Source: Haloferula luteola
GTDB taxonomy: Bacteria; Verrucomicrobiota; Verrucomicrobiia; Verrucomicrobiales; Akkermansiaceae
Direction of reading: 5' to 3'
Assembly (NCBI RefSeq): GCF_014201715.1
Contig: NZ_JACHFD010000023.1
Span: 1 to 60,640 of the forward strand
DNA length: 60,640 nt
This document shows, one piece after another, positions 42,875-51,679 of this stretch (position 1 is its first letter; every line of letters begins with the position of its first letter). Both the position numbers and the translations under genes were made by a program. The notes under the pieces are model-generated. The model did no database searches. It was not told the DNA's origin and saw only the letters and a program-made list of their open reading frames with translations.

Positions 42875-43339
42875 CTACCGGATCTGTGCGACGGCCATCG
42901 CAGCCATGCCTTCACGGCGACCGATGGCTCCGAGCATTTCGTTCGTGGTGGCCTTGATGCCGACACGTTCCGGCGCGAGGCCGAGAGCTTGGCCGATTTT
43001 TTCCTGCATGGCAGGGCGGTGCGGCAATACTTTGGGAGCCTCTGCAATCAAGGTCGCATCGACATTCACCAATTCGAAGCCCTGCTCCCGGATGAGGGCG
43101 GCGGCCTTTTCCAGAATCTTCAGGGAGCAGATGTCTTTGCAGGCGGGATCGCCCGGTGGAAACCAATGCCCGATGTCCGGAAGGCCAAGGGTGCCAAGGA
43201 CCGCGTCAGCAATCGCGTGGCAGAGGACGTCGGCATCGGAATGTCCGTCCAGTCCGTGGGTGTGAGGGATTTCCACTCCACCGAGTACCAGCGGGCGTCC
43301 CTCCGTGAAGCGATGGATGTCGTAACCAAGACCGATCAT
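42875..43339 (-). CDS. ispF: 2-C-methyl-D-erythritol 2,4-cyclodiphosphate synthase
   Basis: This encodes 154 residues, the family's usual length. Conserved elements are GLGYDIHRF (zinc ligands Asp7 and His9), LVLGGVEIPHTHGLDGHSDADVLCHAIADAVLG (including the zinc-binding His), and the C-terminal KATTNEMLGAIGRREGMAAMAV. It forms the cyclodiphosphate in the MEP isoprenoid pathway, as a cytoplasmic trimer. A small oddity is GDPACKDICSLKIL where Lys/Asp-rich TDP motifs are common. The inositol-monophosphatase gene lies 60 bases upstream on the same strand. Confidence 0.94.
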   Translation of the reverse strand: MIGLGYDIHRFTEGRPLVLGGVEIPHTHGLDGHSDADVLCHAIADAVLGTLGLPDIGHWFPPGDPACKDICSLKILEKAAALIREQGFELVNVDATLIAEAPKVLPHRPAMQEKIGQALGLAPERVGIKATTNEMLGAIGRREGMAAMAVAQIR

Positions 43340-43399
43340 GGGAATCGAAAAGGGGTGAAAGGGTGGCGGAACCCGTAGGGGGGCTTCTTCCAGAGGTGT

Positions 43400-44194
43400 T
43401 TAAAGGATTTCTTCGATGGGAATCCGGCCATTGGTGGCGACGATGGCCCAGGAATCAGAGCTGCCAGGATTCTCAGCGAGGGTGACTTTGCCTCCACCGG
43501 CCTCGACGAGGAGCTTGCCAGCCGCGATGTCCCAAAGGGAGATGCGGGATTCGACATAAGCATCGAGGCGTCCGCTGGCGATGTAGGCGAGACCCAGGGC
43601 CGCGCTGCCCATCATGCGCATTTTGCGGGCACGAATCGAGGCTTTGCGGAAGCGCTCCAGACCGATGCGAAGGGCTTCCTCATCCTTGCCGCAGCCCACG
43701 AAAAGAGCGCATTCTTCGAGCTTTTCGCGTTTGGAGCAGGAGATGGGCTTCCCATTGAGGTGAGGTTGGCCGCCTTTTTCCACGGTCCAGGTTTCTCCGA
43801 CGATCGGATCGTGAATGACACCGAGAACCACCTCACCGTCGACCCGTAGAGCGATCGACACGCAAAAATGAGGAATGCCGTAGTAAAAGTTCACGGTACC
43901 GTCGATGGGGTCGACGATCCATTGGCGATGGGAGTCCTGGCAGCCGCCGATACCTTCCTCACCATACAGAGCGTCGTCGGGACGGGCTCCGAGGAGGATC
44001 CCTTCGATGAGAGCCTGAGATTCTTTGTCGAGGGCGAGCTTGATATCGTGGTGAGTGGCTTCGTCCACAGTGGCGTCGGTGCCGAAGTGGGCCTTGAGCA
44101 GCTTGCCCGCCTCGGTGGCGGCTTGGACGGTGAGTTCGAGATCGGTCACGGGCGGAGAATGAACGCCGAGGCTCGATCGTCCAATCCCGAACAT
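43400..44194 (-). CDS. Inositol monophosphatase family protein
   Basis: This encodes 264 residues. The metal-binding and catalytic motifs of the IMPase/FBPase/CysQ superfamily are present: ALYGEEGIGG (about 75-84), WIVDPIDGTVNFYYG (Asp-Pro-Ile-Asp-Gly-Thr, about 92-106) and SLWDIAAGKLLVEAGGG near 220. It hydrolyses inositol-1-phosphate or a related sugar phosphate with magnesium; SuhB-type secondary roles are also possible. It is cytoplasmic and upstream of ispF on the same strand. Confidence 0.92.
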   Translation of the reverse strand: MFGIGRSSLGVHSPPVTDLELTVQAATEAGKLLKAHFGTDATVDEATHHDIKLALDKESQALIEGILLGARPDDALYGEEGIGGCQDSHRQWIVDPIDGTVNFYYGIPHFCVSIALRVDGEVVLGVIHDPIVGETWTVEKGGQPHLNGKPISCSKREKLEECALFVGCGKDEEALRIGLERFRKASIRARKMRMMGSAALGLAYIASGRLDAYVESRISLWDIAAGKLLVEAGGGKVTLAENPGSSDSWAIVATNGRIPIEEIL

Positions 44195-44349
44195 GGAATT
44201 CGCGGAGCGGGGAAGGAAGCCGTGTCATCGTGATTTCCGACGTGACAAATCGGAGGTCAGTCCGCGTATTTTGATCGGTTTGTGAAGGGCCTTTGCCCGG
44301 AACCTCGGTGGCTGTTCAACCCCTGCCACCTCATTCAACCCAAGAATCC

Positions 44350-46632
44350 ATGATGAAACACCCCGAATGCGCGGTCAGCACTGTGCTGGCCGTGTCCTTG
44401 TTGGGCGGCGTCGCCACGACGGCCGCGGGAGCCGAATGGGCTCCGAAAGATCCGCCGATGATCACTCGCTGGGCCAAGGATGTCGATCCATCCAAGCCTC
44501 TTCCGGAGTATCCGAGGCCGCAGATGACACGCTCGTCGTGGCAGAACCTCAACGGGCTGTGGGATTACGCGATTCTCGAAAAGGGAGCTTCCGAGGCAAC
44601 CGAGTGGGAGGGCGAAATCCTGGTTCCGTATCCGATCGAAAGTGCCTTGAGCGGCGTGAAAAAGGCTCTCCAGCCCGAGGAGACGCTGGTCTATCATCGG
44701 ACTTTCACGGTGCCAACCGATTGGCGGGGCCAACGCATCGTTCTCCACTTCGGCGCGGTGGATTATCGCAGTGAAGTCCGGGTCAATGGTCAGTCGGTGG
44801 GTCGTCACCAAGGTGGCTACGATCCGATCGACTACGACATCACTGACTATTTGAAGGAAGGCGCTGAGCAAACCCTGGAGGTGCGGGTCACGGATCCGAC
44901 CTGGACGGAAGGGCAACCGCGCGGGAAGCAAACGCTCTCGCCTGCGGGGATCATGTACACGCCGACCTCGGGGATTTGGCAAACGGTATGGATGGAACCT
45001 GTGGGCCAAGGAGGGATCGAAGATCTTACGATCATCCCAGACGTGAAGGGAAGTGCGGTGCAGGTGAAGACGGCGTTGTGGGGTGGTGCCTCAGGGGATG
45101 TGACGGTTCAGGTCGCGGGTGGAGGAAGCGTCACGGGGAAAGCCGGGGAGACGCTCACGGTTGCGGTGCCCAACCCGCAACTTTGGTCGCCCGAATCTCC
45201 TCATCTTTATGAGATGACCGTCGAGGTGTCCCGAGAGGGCAAGAAGGTTGATGAAGTGGGATCGTATTTCGGCATGCGCTCGATTGAAAAGGCGATGGTC
45301 GACGGGGTGCCGCGACTTCTTCTAAACGGGAAGCCGTACTTCATGTTCGGGCCTCTGGATCAGGGCTTTTGGCCCGATGGGAATTACACTGCGCCGACGG
45401 ATGAAGCGCTGCGCTACGATCTGGAAGTGACCAAGCAACTGGGCTTCAATACGACCCGCAAGCACATCAAGGTGGAGCCGGCTCGGTGGTACTACCATGC
45501 AGACCAACTGGGCTTGTTGGTGTGGCAGGACATGCCGTCGGTGAATTCTTATGACACCCCCCCGGGAGGCCGCCCGAAGATTGATCGGGAAGCCTATGCG
45601 ACTCAAATGGAGGCGATGATCGACCATCTCGAGAATCACCCCGCGATCGTGATGTGGATCGTGTTCAACGAAAGCCAAGGCAAGCATGATACACCGGAGT
45701 TGGTGGCCAAGGTTCGCGAGTGGGATCCTCATCGCTTGGTGAATGAGGACAGCGGATATCAGGATCACGGAGGTCCCCACCAAGGTGTGGGGGATTTGGA
45801 TGATCTCCACCCGTATCCGGCACCGCGCGCTTTCAAGACGAAGCCGGGCCTGGCTTTTGCTTTGGGTGAGTATGGAGGCATTGGACTGAAGGTGGGGGAC
45901 AACAATCCGTGGCAGGCGAAGGGCTGGGGTTACACCACCACCGCGAGCCCGCGGGAATTGGAAGATCTCTACGCCGAGTATGCCGGGCTGATTGGGAAGT
46001 TTCGTGATGAGAAGGGGCTCACGGCGGCGATCTACACGCAGATCACCGACGTGGAAATCGAGATCAACGGACTCATGACCTACGATCGGAAACTCAAGGT
46101 CGATCCGGAGTGGATTGCCAAAGCCAATCGCTTCGAATGGAGCGGACCTAAGTTCACGGAAGTCGTGCCGACTTCGCAGAAGGATAAGACGATCTACCGC
46201 TATGTCTTTGAGCAACCTTCCGATGATTGGATGCAGCCAGGTGCGGATGTGAGCGCTTGGAATGAAGGACCCGGTGGGTTCGGTACGGAGGACACCCCGG
46301 GAACAGGAGGGATCGGCACCGAGTGGAAGACCTCGGACATTTGGGTGCGGCGGACGTTTGAGCTGCCGGACTTGAGTGCGAAAGAGTTGGATCAACTCAT
46401 GCTCGTTCTCCATCACGACGAAGAGGCCGAGGTCTATCTCAATGGCGTGCTGGCGGCGAAAGAGGTGGAATGGACGACGGGATATTCGCGTCTGCCACTC
46501 TCCGAGGAAGCCAGGGCGGCATTGAAGCCGGGTGGCAAGAATGAGGTCGCGATCCACTGCCACCAGAACACCGGGGGACAGTTCATCGATTTCGGGTTGG
46601 GGCTCCTCGATCCGAATCGTGGCGAGGACTGA
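44350..46632 (+). CDS. Secreted glycoside hydrolase family 2 protein, paralogue 1
   Basis: This encodes 760 residues starting at the double ATG 44350. A signal peptide (TVLAVSLLGGVATTAAGA) leads into the GH2 sugar-binding domain (NLNGLWDYAILEKG, HFGAVDYRSEVRVNGQSVG), an immunoglobulin-like domain and a TIM barrel. The acid/base Glu441 is in VFNESQG and the nucleophile Glu507 in ALGEYGG. A C-terminal jelly-roll follows (LVLHHDEEAEVYLNGVLAA). It is probably a beta-galactosidase/glucuronidase/mannosidase type, exact sugar unknown, periplasmic or extracellular. It is clearly paralogous to 51680-53947. Confidence 0.92.
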   Translation: MMKHPECAVSTVLAVSLLGGVATTAAGAEWAPKDPPMITRWAKDVDPSKPLPEYPRPQMTRSSWQNLNGLWDYAILEKGASEATEWEGEILVPYPIESALSGVKKALQPEETLVYHRTFTVPTDWRGQRIVLHFGAVDYRSEVRVNGQSVGRHQGGYDPIDYDITDYLKEGAEQTLEVRVTDPTWTEGQPRGKQTLSPAGIMYTPTSGIWQTVWMEPVGQGGIEDLTIIPDVKGSAVQVKTALWGGASGDVTVQVAGGGSVTGKAGETLTVAVPNPQLWSPESPHLYEMTVEVSREGKKVDEVGSYFGMRSIEKAMVDGVPRLLLNGKPYFMFGPLDQGFWPDGNYTAPTDEALRYDLEVTKQLGFNTTRKHIKVEPARWYYHADQLGLLVWQDMPSVNSYDTPPGGRPKIDREAYATQMEAMIDHLENHPAIVMWIVFNESQGKHDTPELVAKVREWDPHRLVNEDSGYQDHGGPHQGVGDLDDLHPYPAPRAFKTKPGLAFALGEYGGIGLKVGDNNPWQAKGWGYTTTASPRELEDLYAEYAGLIGKFRDEKGLTAAIYTQITDVEIEINGLMTYDRKLKVDPEWIAKANRFEWSGPKFTEVVPTSQKDKTIYRYVFEQPSDDWMQPGADVSAWNEGPGGFGTEDTPGTGGIGTEWKTSDIWVRRTFELPDLSAKELDQLMLVLHHDEEAEVYLNGVLAAKEVEWTTGYSRLPLSEEARAALKPGGKNEVAIHCHQNTGGQFIDFGLGLLDPNRGED

Positions 46633-46653
46633 ATTTCCTTGGCTTGGATTTCA

Positions 46654-46690
46654 CCCTCCGTTGGCTCTGCCAGCGGGGGGCTTTTTGTTG
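46654..46690 (+). terminator. Intrinsic terminator after GH2 gene
   Basis: CCCTCCG-TTGG / CCAG-CGGGGGG form a GC-rich stem of about 10 bp with G-T pairs, followed by CTTTTTGTT, 22 bases after the GH2 stop and just before the convergent coaB gene. Confidence 0.7.
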
Positions 46691-46696
46691 GGAGGT

Positions 46697-47332
46697 TCAG
46701 TCCCGGGGAATCTTTTCGATCTCCTGGATGATGCGGTGAGCCAACTGATGTTTGTCGTCTTCAGGGAGGCTTTCGATCCGGTCGGGAAAGACGAGAAGCA
46801 CCGCATTGCGGTCGGAATCAAAGCCGATCCCTGGTTGGGATACGTCATTGGCGACGACCAGATCACAGCCCTTCTTCTCGAGTTTTGTGCGGGCGTGGGC
46901 GGCCAGATGTTCCGTTTCGGCGGCAAATCCGACGAGGGTTCCGGTGAAACCAAAATGGCTACGACAGGATCCGAGGATATCGGGATTGCGTACCAACTCG
47001 AGAGTCAGGGTCTCGCCGGATTTCTTGATTTTCTGTTCGGCAGCAGTGGCTGGACGGTAGTCGGCGACGGCGGCAGCGAAGATGGCAGCGTCCATGCGGG
47101 AGAGGCTATCCTGGACGGCTTCGAACATTTCAGCGGCGGTTTCGACGGGGATGAAATCGACGCCATCCGGGACATCGAGATCGGTGGGGCCTGAGATCAA
47201 CAGGACCTGGTGGCCGTCGTGGGCCGCGGCATGGGCCAAGGCGTAGCCCATTTTTCCGGACGAGCGATTGGTGAGGTAGCGGACGGGGTCGAGGGGCTCT
47301 CGAGTGGGGCCGGCGGTGATGAGGATTTTCAC
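46697..47332 (-). CDS. coaB: Phosphopantothenate-cysteine ligase (stand-alone CoaB)
   Basis: This encodes 211 residues corresponding to the C-terminal CoaB half of the usual CoaBC fusion. Signatures are ITAGPTREPLDPVRYLTNRSSGKMG (4-28), IFAAAVADYRP, LVGFAAETEH and VANDVSQPGIGFDSDRN. It couples 4'-phosphopantothenate to cysteine (with CTP or ATP) in CoA synthesis. The decarboxylase half (CoaC) is not encoded next to it. PanD of the same overall pathway lies at 54.2 kb. It is downstream of a Sel1 gene by 3 bases. Confidence 0.9.
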   Translation of the reverse strand: MKILITAGPTREPLDPVRYLTNRSSGKMGYALAHAAAHDGHQVLLISGPTDLDVPDGVDFIPVETAAEMFEAVQDSLSRMDAAIFAAAVADYRPATAAEQKIKKSGETLTLELVRNPDILGSCRSHFGFTGTLVGFAAETEHLAAHARTKLEKKGCDLVVANDVSQPGIGFDSDRNAVLLVFPDRIESLPEDDKHQLAHRIIQEIEKIPRD

Positions 47333-47335
47333 AGT

Positions 47336-48811
47336 TCAGTCCTTGGAAGTGGCCGATGCGCGGAGGCGATCGTAGTCGGCCTTGGCGGCATGACGCTGTT
47401 CGTCGGAGATGCGTTGATCGATTTCTTTGAAAAGCGGGGTGGCGGCTTCATCGCCGCGGTCGACGGCAAACTGGGCCAAAGTCCAAGCCCGGGCGAGGTC
47501 GAGGGGGACGCCGAGACCCAGGGCGTGGAGCCGGGCGAGGCCGGTAGTGGCTTGCGCATGACCTTGGCCGGCGGCTTGGGTGTAGAGTTGGGCCGCTTTT
47601 TCGAGGTTCTTATCGACCCCTACTCCGCGTTCGAAAAGGGCTGCGAGGTTGTTCTGGGCGGACGCCAATCCTGCGTCGGCGGCCCGGGTGAGCCAGGCGG
47701 CTGCAGCGAGGGGATCGGGTGAGCCGAGGGCTTCGGAAAGGTAGAGGAGGCCGAGTTCGTTTTGGGCCAGTGGGAGGTTGGCTTTGGATGCGGCGAGAAG
47801 ATGGCGGTAGATGGCGAGTTGATCCGGCTTTTCCGTGGCTCCCAAGCGCCCGGCAAGTTCGAGGTGAGCCGTGGGATTGCCGGCTTCTGCTGCCTTCTTG
47901 AGCCAGGTCATGCCTTCGGTTTCGTTGGGGGCTATCCCCTGTCCGGTGAGGAGGAGCCGGGCAAGTGCGACCATGCTATCGGGCTGCCCAGCCTCCGCGC
48001 CGGTGCGGTAGTGCGAGGCGGCGGTCGCCGCGTCGTGAAGCTGTTTTTCCTGGTATTCGCCCAGCACGTAGTGGCCAAAGGTTTGGCCTTGATCGATGGC
48101 CTTTTGAACCCACTGGAGGCCCTCGGCCCGGACTTTTTCGTCGGGCGATCCTAGGAGCCGGGAACCGAGTGGGAGGAAGGCGGCGGCATTGCCTTTTTCG
48201 GCAGCAGCGCGGATAAACGTGAGAGCTGTGTCGGGGTTGACCTTATCAGGAAATCCGAATTCCCCGGAGTAGAGGCGGGCGAGCAGGAGATCGGCGGGAG
48301 CGTCGCCGCTTTCGGCTGAGCGGGTCCACCACTCGACCGTTTTGGCGAAGTCGGGTTGGCCCCCGATGGAGCCTCGCAGGTAGGCTTCCCCGAGGATTCG
48401 ACCTGCGGTGCCAGGGTCTTCCTTGGCGGCGGACTCCAGCTCAGAAAGCCCCGCCTGGCGTTCCGCTTCATCGGAGGAATTCAGGAGGATGAGGGCCCGC
48501 CGGTATCCCGATTCGTGGTGGCCGGCTTGGGCCGCCCGCGCGTAGAAGGCGAGAGCGTCCGCCCGCGAGACGGGTAGCCCCTGACCCGTCTCTGAAGCAA
48601 AGCCAAGGATGAACAGGGCATCTGGATTCTCCTGTTCAGCGAGCTTGCGAGCCGAGGCAATGGCGGCCTCGTGATTGCCATTGCGAAAATCGGCAATGGC
48701 CTGAGTGACCGGGTTGTCGGTGGCGGCTTCTTCGGTGGCTGGGGTTTCGGCGGCCAATGCGGCTGCCGAGGCCAAGGCGAAAGCGAGAGAAAGTGCCGTT
48801 CTGGGGGTCAT
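47336..48811 (-). CDS. Secreted Sel1-repeat protein
   Basis: This encodes 491 residues. A signal peptide (ALSLAFALASAAALAA, cleavage about residue 21) is followed by about ten Sel1-like repeats of the A-x-x-G-x-x-x-A-x-x-x-LG/LY type, for example ALFILGFASETGQGLPVSRADALAFYARAAQAGH and LGLLYLSEALGSPDPLAAAAWLTRAAD. Sel1 solenoids mediate protein-protein contacts; here it is periplasmic or exported. It is co-directional with and 3 bases upstream of coaB, probably without functional link. Confidence 0.9.
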   Translation of the reverse strand: MTPRTALSLAFALASAAALAAETPATEEAATDNPVTQAIADFRNGNHEAAIASARKLAEQENPDALFILGFASETGQGLPVSRADALAFYARAAQAGHHESGYRRALILLNSSDEAERQAGLSELESAAKEDPGTAGRILGEAYLRGSIGGQPDFAKTVEWWTRSAESGDAPADLLLARLYSGEFGFPDKVNPDTALTFIRAAAEKGNAAAFLPLGSRLLGSPDEKVRAEGLQWVQKAIDQGQTFGHYVLGEYQEKQLHDAATAASHYRTGAEAGQPDSMVALARLLLTGQGIAPNETEGMTWLKKAAEAGNPTAHLELAGRLGATEKPDQLAIYRHLLAASKANLPLAQNELGLLYLSEALGSPDPLAAAAWLTRAADAGLASAQNNLAALFERGVGVDKNLEKAAQLYTQAAGQGHAQATTGLARLHALGLGVPLDLARAWTLAQFAVDRGDEAATPLFKEIDQRISDEQRHAAKADYDRLRASATSKD

Positions 48812-48877
48812 CTCGGCATGATGGAGCGCGACCCGGGCCTGCCAAGCGGAAATCGGGAGGCCCAGAGGCGCACCACG

Positions 48878-51610
48878 TCATCCCGTCGTGCGAAGTCCCG
48901 AGGAGATGGCGTTGATCGAAAGAAGAAGTTTCGGGAACATGGCCTCCGCTTCGGAGTCTCTTTCCGCAGCCACCAATTCGCGCCATTGGGCGAGGAGCTC
49001 GACTTGCTGGCGGTGAAGAACCCGTAGAGGGGCCTCCCGGATATCGAGGGTTTTGGTCATGCGCGGGCGGCGGGCACGCATGTCGCCATCGAAGAGATCG
49101 GCCAGCAAGGTGCGGGTGCGCTCGAATTCGGCGACGATGATGGCCATGAAGCGTTCCCGCAATTCCTCGTCCGCAACCAGGTCGGCATACGAGCGCATCA
49201 GGTCGAGATTGGCGGAGGCGAGGTTGGTTTCAACGTTGGTGAGGGTGTAGCTGAGGAATGCCGAGTGGGGCAGCGCCGCTTTGAGGGCGGCGAATTGGCC
49301 AGGATCGGAGGTCTTCAATTCTTCCAGAGCGCTGCCGACACCAAACCATCCGGGCAGATAGAAGCGTGCCTGAGTCCATGAGAAGACCCATGGGATGGCG
49401 CGAAGGTCGGCAATGGAGTGGCCCTTCTTGCCGGTTCTGCGAGCCGGTCGGGAACCGATCCGGGAGTTCTCAAGGGCATCGATCGGAGTGGCCTGGCGAT
49501 AGAAATCGATGAAACCCGGGGAGTGCAGGAGTTGCTGATAGGCGTGTTGGCTGGCGGAGGAAAGTGCCGGCACGAAGGGATCGGCCGGATCCGGAGCTGG
49601 TGCTGCCTGGCGGTGATGAGCGGTGGTGATCGCGGTGCCAGCGAGCAGCAGTTCGAGGTTGTAGGTGGCGTTGGCGAGGTTCGCGTATTTCTGGGCGATG
49701 GTTTCGCCTTGCTCGGTCATGCGGAAGCTTCCGGTGAGGGATCCGTGAGGCAGAGCTGCCATGAACCAATGGGTCGGGCCTGCGCCGCGCGAGATGGTGC
49801 CGCCCCGACCATGGAAAAAGCGCAGTCGGATGCCGTGATTCACGGCGGTGGAGGTGAGGGCTTCTTGCGCCCGGTGGAGAGACCAAGCTGCGGTGAGAAT
49901 CCCACAGTCCTTGTTGGAATCGGAGTAGCCGAGCATCACTTGCTGGGTGGAGGCACCCCGGCGTTTCACAAAATCGTGCGAAAGATACGCATCGAGGATT
50001 CCGGGCGCCCGCTCAAGGTCGTCCATGGTTTCAAAGAGCGGAACGACTTCCAAGGGGCAGATCGGACCGTCCGCGGTGGATTCCATCAAGCCCGCCTCAC
50101 GAGCCAACAGGAATACGCCGAGAAGATCGGAGAGCTGGCGGGTCATGGAAACGATGAGGGCCCCGAGACCTTGCTTGCCATGAAGGGCGATTTCATCTCC
50201 CAACACCCGGTAGGCATCGAGAACGAGGTCGGCTTGTTCGCCCGCACTGGCGGTGTCATGCAGGAATGGCCGGGGAGACTTCAGCTCGGACTCAAGCAGG
50301 GCGAGGCGCTCTTCTTCGGGCCATTTGGCGTAGTTTTCACCATCGGCCACTCCGGCAGCAGTGAGAAGCTGGGCGATGGCTTGGTCGTGGAACTCGGAGT
50401 TCTGACGAACATCGAGGGTGGCGAGATGGAAGCCGAAGATGTCGAGCTTTTGACGGAGCGGGCGGATGTACTGCTCGTCGATATGGGTGCAGCCGGTGGT
50501 GGAGATCGATTCTCCGAGGAGCCGTAGGTCCTCGCCAAAGGCTTCGGGACCGGCATATCCGGGCAGGCCTTCGATCTGGCGCTCGAGGCGCGCCGCCATC
50601 AGTGCAGCGAGGTGGCGCCAGGGTTCTTCATGGAAGCGGTTGTGAAGGGCCGTTGAGACGGATTCGTCGCCGAGGGTGAACGTCAGTTCGTCAATCCGTG
50701 TCTCAAGCTCATCGGGAACTTCATTGAGCTGCCGGGAGAGGGTGAGCTGAGTGCCGAGGGTGAGGAGTTCTCGGTGCAGGAGTTGGAGAGCCGCCTTGCG
50801 AAGCATGCCGAGCGTTTCTCGGGAAACCTCAGGCGTGACCAAGGGGTGGCCATCGCGGTCGCCACCAATCCAGGTGCCGAAGGAAAGCCGGGGGACATTT
50901 TCGGCCGCACGGAGGGTTTCCATGGGGAATCCGGCATCTCGCCATGCCTCAGTGAAGTGAAGATCGAGGCGGTTGAGGGCGTGAGGAAATAGGTCGCGGA
51001 GGTAGTGGATCGCGTCGCGCAATTCGCGGAAAAGATCCGGGCGGACGAGGTGGATTTCCCCGGTTCGCCAGAGAGTTTCCAGCGCGGTCACCATCCGGGC
51101 GCGGATGCGGCGTTGCTCGCGCTCGGTGTATTTCGGGTATTCGGAGCGCACCAGTTCGTCATAGAGGGCGCGGTGGCGTTCGCGGACCGACGAGCGTTTG
51201 GCCTCGGTCGGGTGGGCTGTGAGGACGGGCTGGACGTCGACGTCCCGCAGCACTTCGATGATTTCCTGAGGAGCAAGGCCCATGGCGCTCATGTCCTTCA
51301 GGGCGCGTGGCCAAAGACCACGGATCGAATCGGCGCCGAGAGTTTTTTCGCGTTCGCGGCGAATGCCGGCGGCGACGCGCTCCTCGACCATGTTGAGCAG
51401 CTGGAAGCCGATCGAGTAAAGTTGTTGGGTGCCTTCCGGCGGATGGTCCTCTGGCACAGTGCCGGACCAAGGTAGATAGGGTAGAAGCGCATCTTCCCCG
51501 AGGGATTTCAGCGCTTCCCCCAAACAATCGATGAGGGTCGCGAGGGTTTCGTCAATTTGTTCGAAACCCTCGCGGCGGAGTTGATCACGGGTGGAGCTGG
51601 ACTCAGTCAT
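48878..51610 (-). CDS. ppc: Phosphoenolpyruvate carboxylase
   Basis: This encodes 910 residues, the full length of bacterial PEPC (about 880-950). Catalytic motifs are VLTAHPTE (129-136, catalytic His), GGDRDGHPLVT, the GYSDSNKDCGI site, FFHGRGGTISRGAGP and MTEQGETIAQKYANLANATYNLE. The C-terminus ends SGLRTTG in place of the usual NTG, with the terminal TG kept. It carboxylates PEP to oxaloacetate to refill the TCA cycle, in the cytoplasm. It is transcribed alone. Confidence 0.95.
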   Translation of the reverse strand: MTESSSTRDQLRREGFEQIDETLATLIDCLGEALKSLGEDALLPYLPWSGTVPEDHPPEGTQQLYSIGFQLLNMVEERVAAGIRREREKTLGADSIRGLWPRALKDMSAMGLAPQEIIEVLRDVDVQPVLTAHPTEAKRSSVRERHRALYDELVRSEYPKYTEREQRRIRARMVTALETLWRTGEIHLVRPDLFRELRDAIHYLRDLFPHALNRLDLHFTEAWRDAGFPMETLRAAENVPRLSFGTWIGGDRDGHPLVTPEVSRETLGMLRKAALQLLHRELLTLGTQLTLSRQLNEVPDELETRIDELTFTLGDESVSTALHNRFHEEPWRHLAALMAARLERQIEGLPGYAGPEAFGEDLRLLGESISTTGCTHIDEQYIRPLRQKLDIFGFHLATLDVRQNSEFHDQAIAQLLTAAGVADGENYAKWPEEERLALLESELKSPRPFLHDTASAGEQADLVLDAYRVLGDEIALHGKQGLGALIVSMTRQLSDLLGVFLLAREAGLMESTADGPICPLEVVPLFETMDDLERAPGILDAYLSHDFVKRRGASTQQVMLGYSDSNKDCGILTAAWSLHRAQEALTSTAVNHGIRLRFFHGRGGTISRGAGPTHWFMAALPHGSLTGSFRMTEQGETIAQKYANLANATYNLELLLAGTAITTAHHRQAAPAPDPADPFVPALSSASQHAYQQLLHSPGFIDFYRQATPIDALENSRIGSRPARRTGKKGHSIADLRAIPWVFSWTQARFYLPGWFGVGSALEELKTSDPGQFAALKAALPHSAFLSYTLTNVETNLASANLDLMRSYADLVADEELRERFMAIIVAEFERTRTLLADLFDGDMRARRPRMTKTLDIREAPLRVLHRQQVELLAQWRELVAAERDSEAEAMFPKLLLSINAISSGLRTTG

Positions 51611-51679
51611 CGGCGGCGCGAGTTAAGCAGGGATCGCGCCGGGATCGAAAGCCCCCATTCGGAAAATCTCCGCTATCGA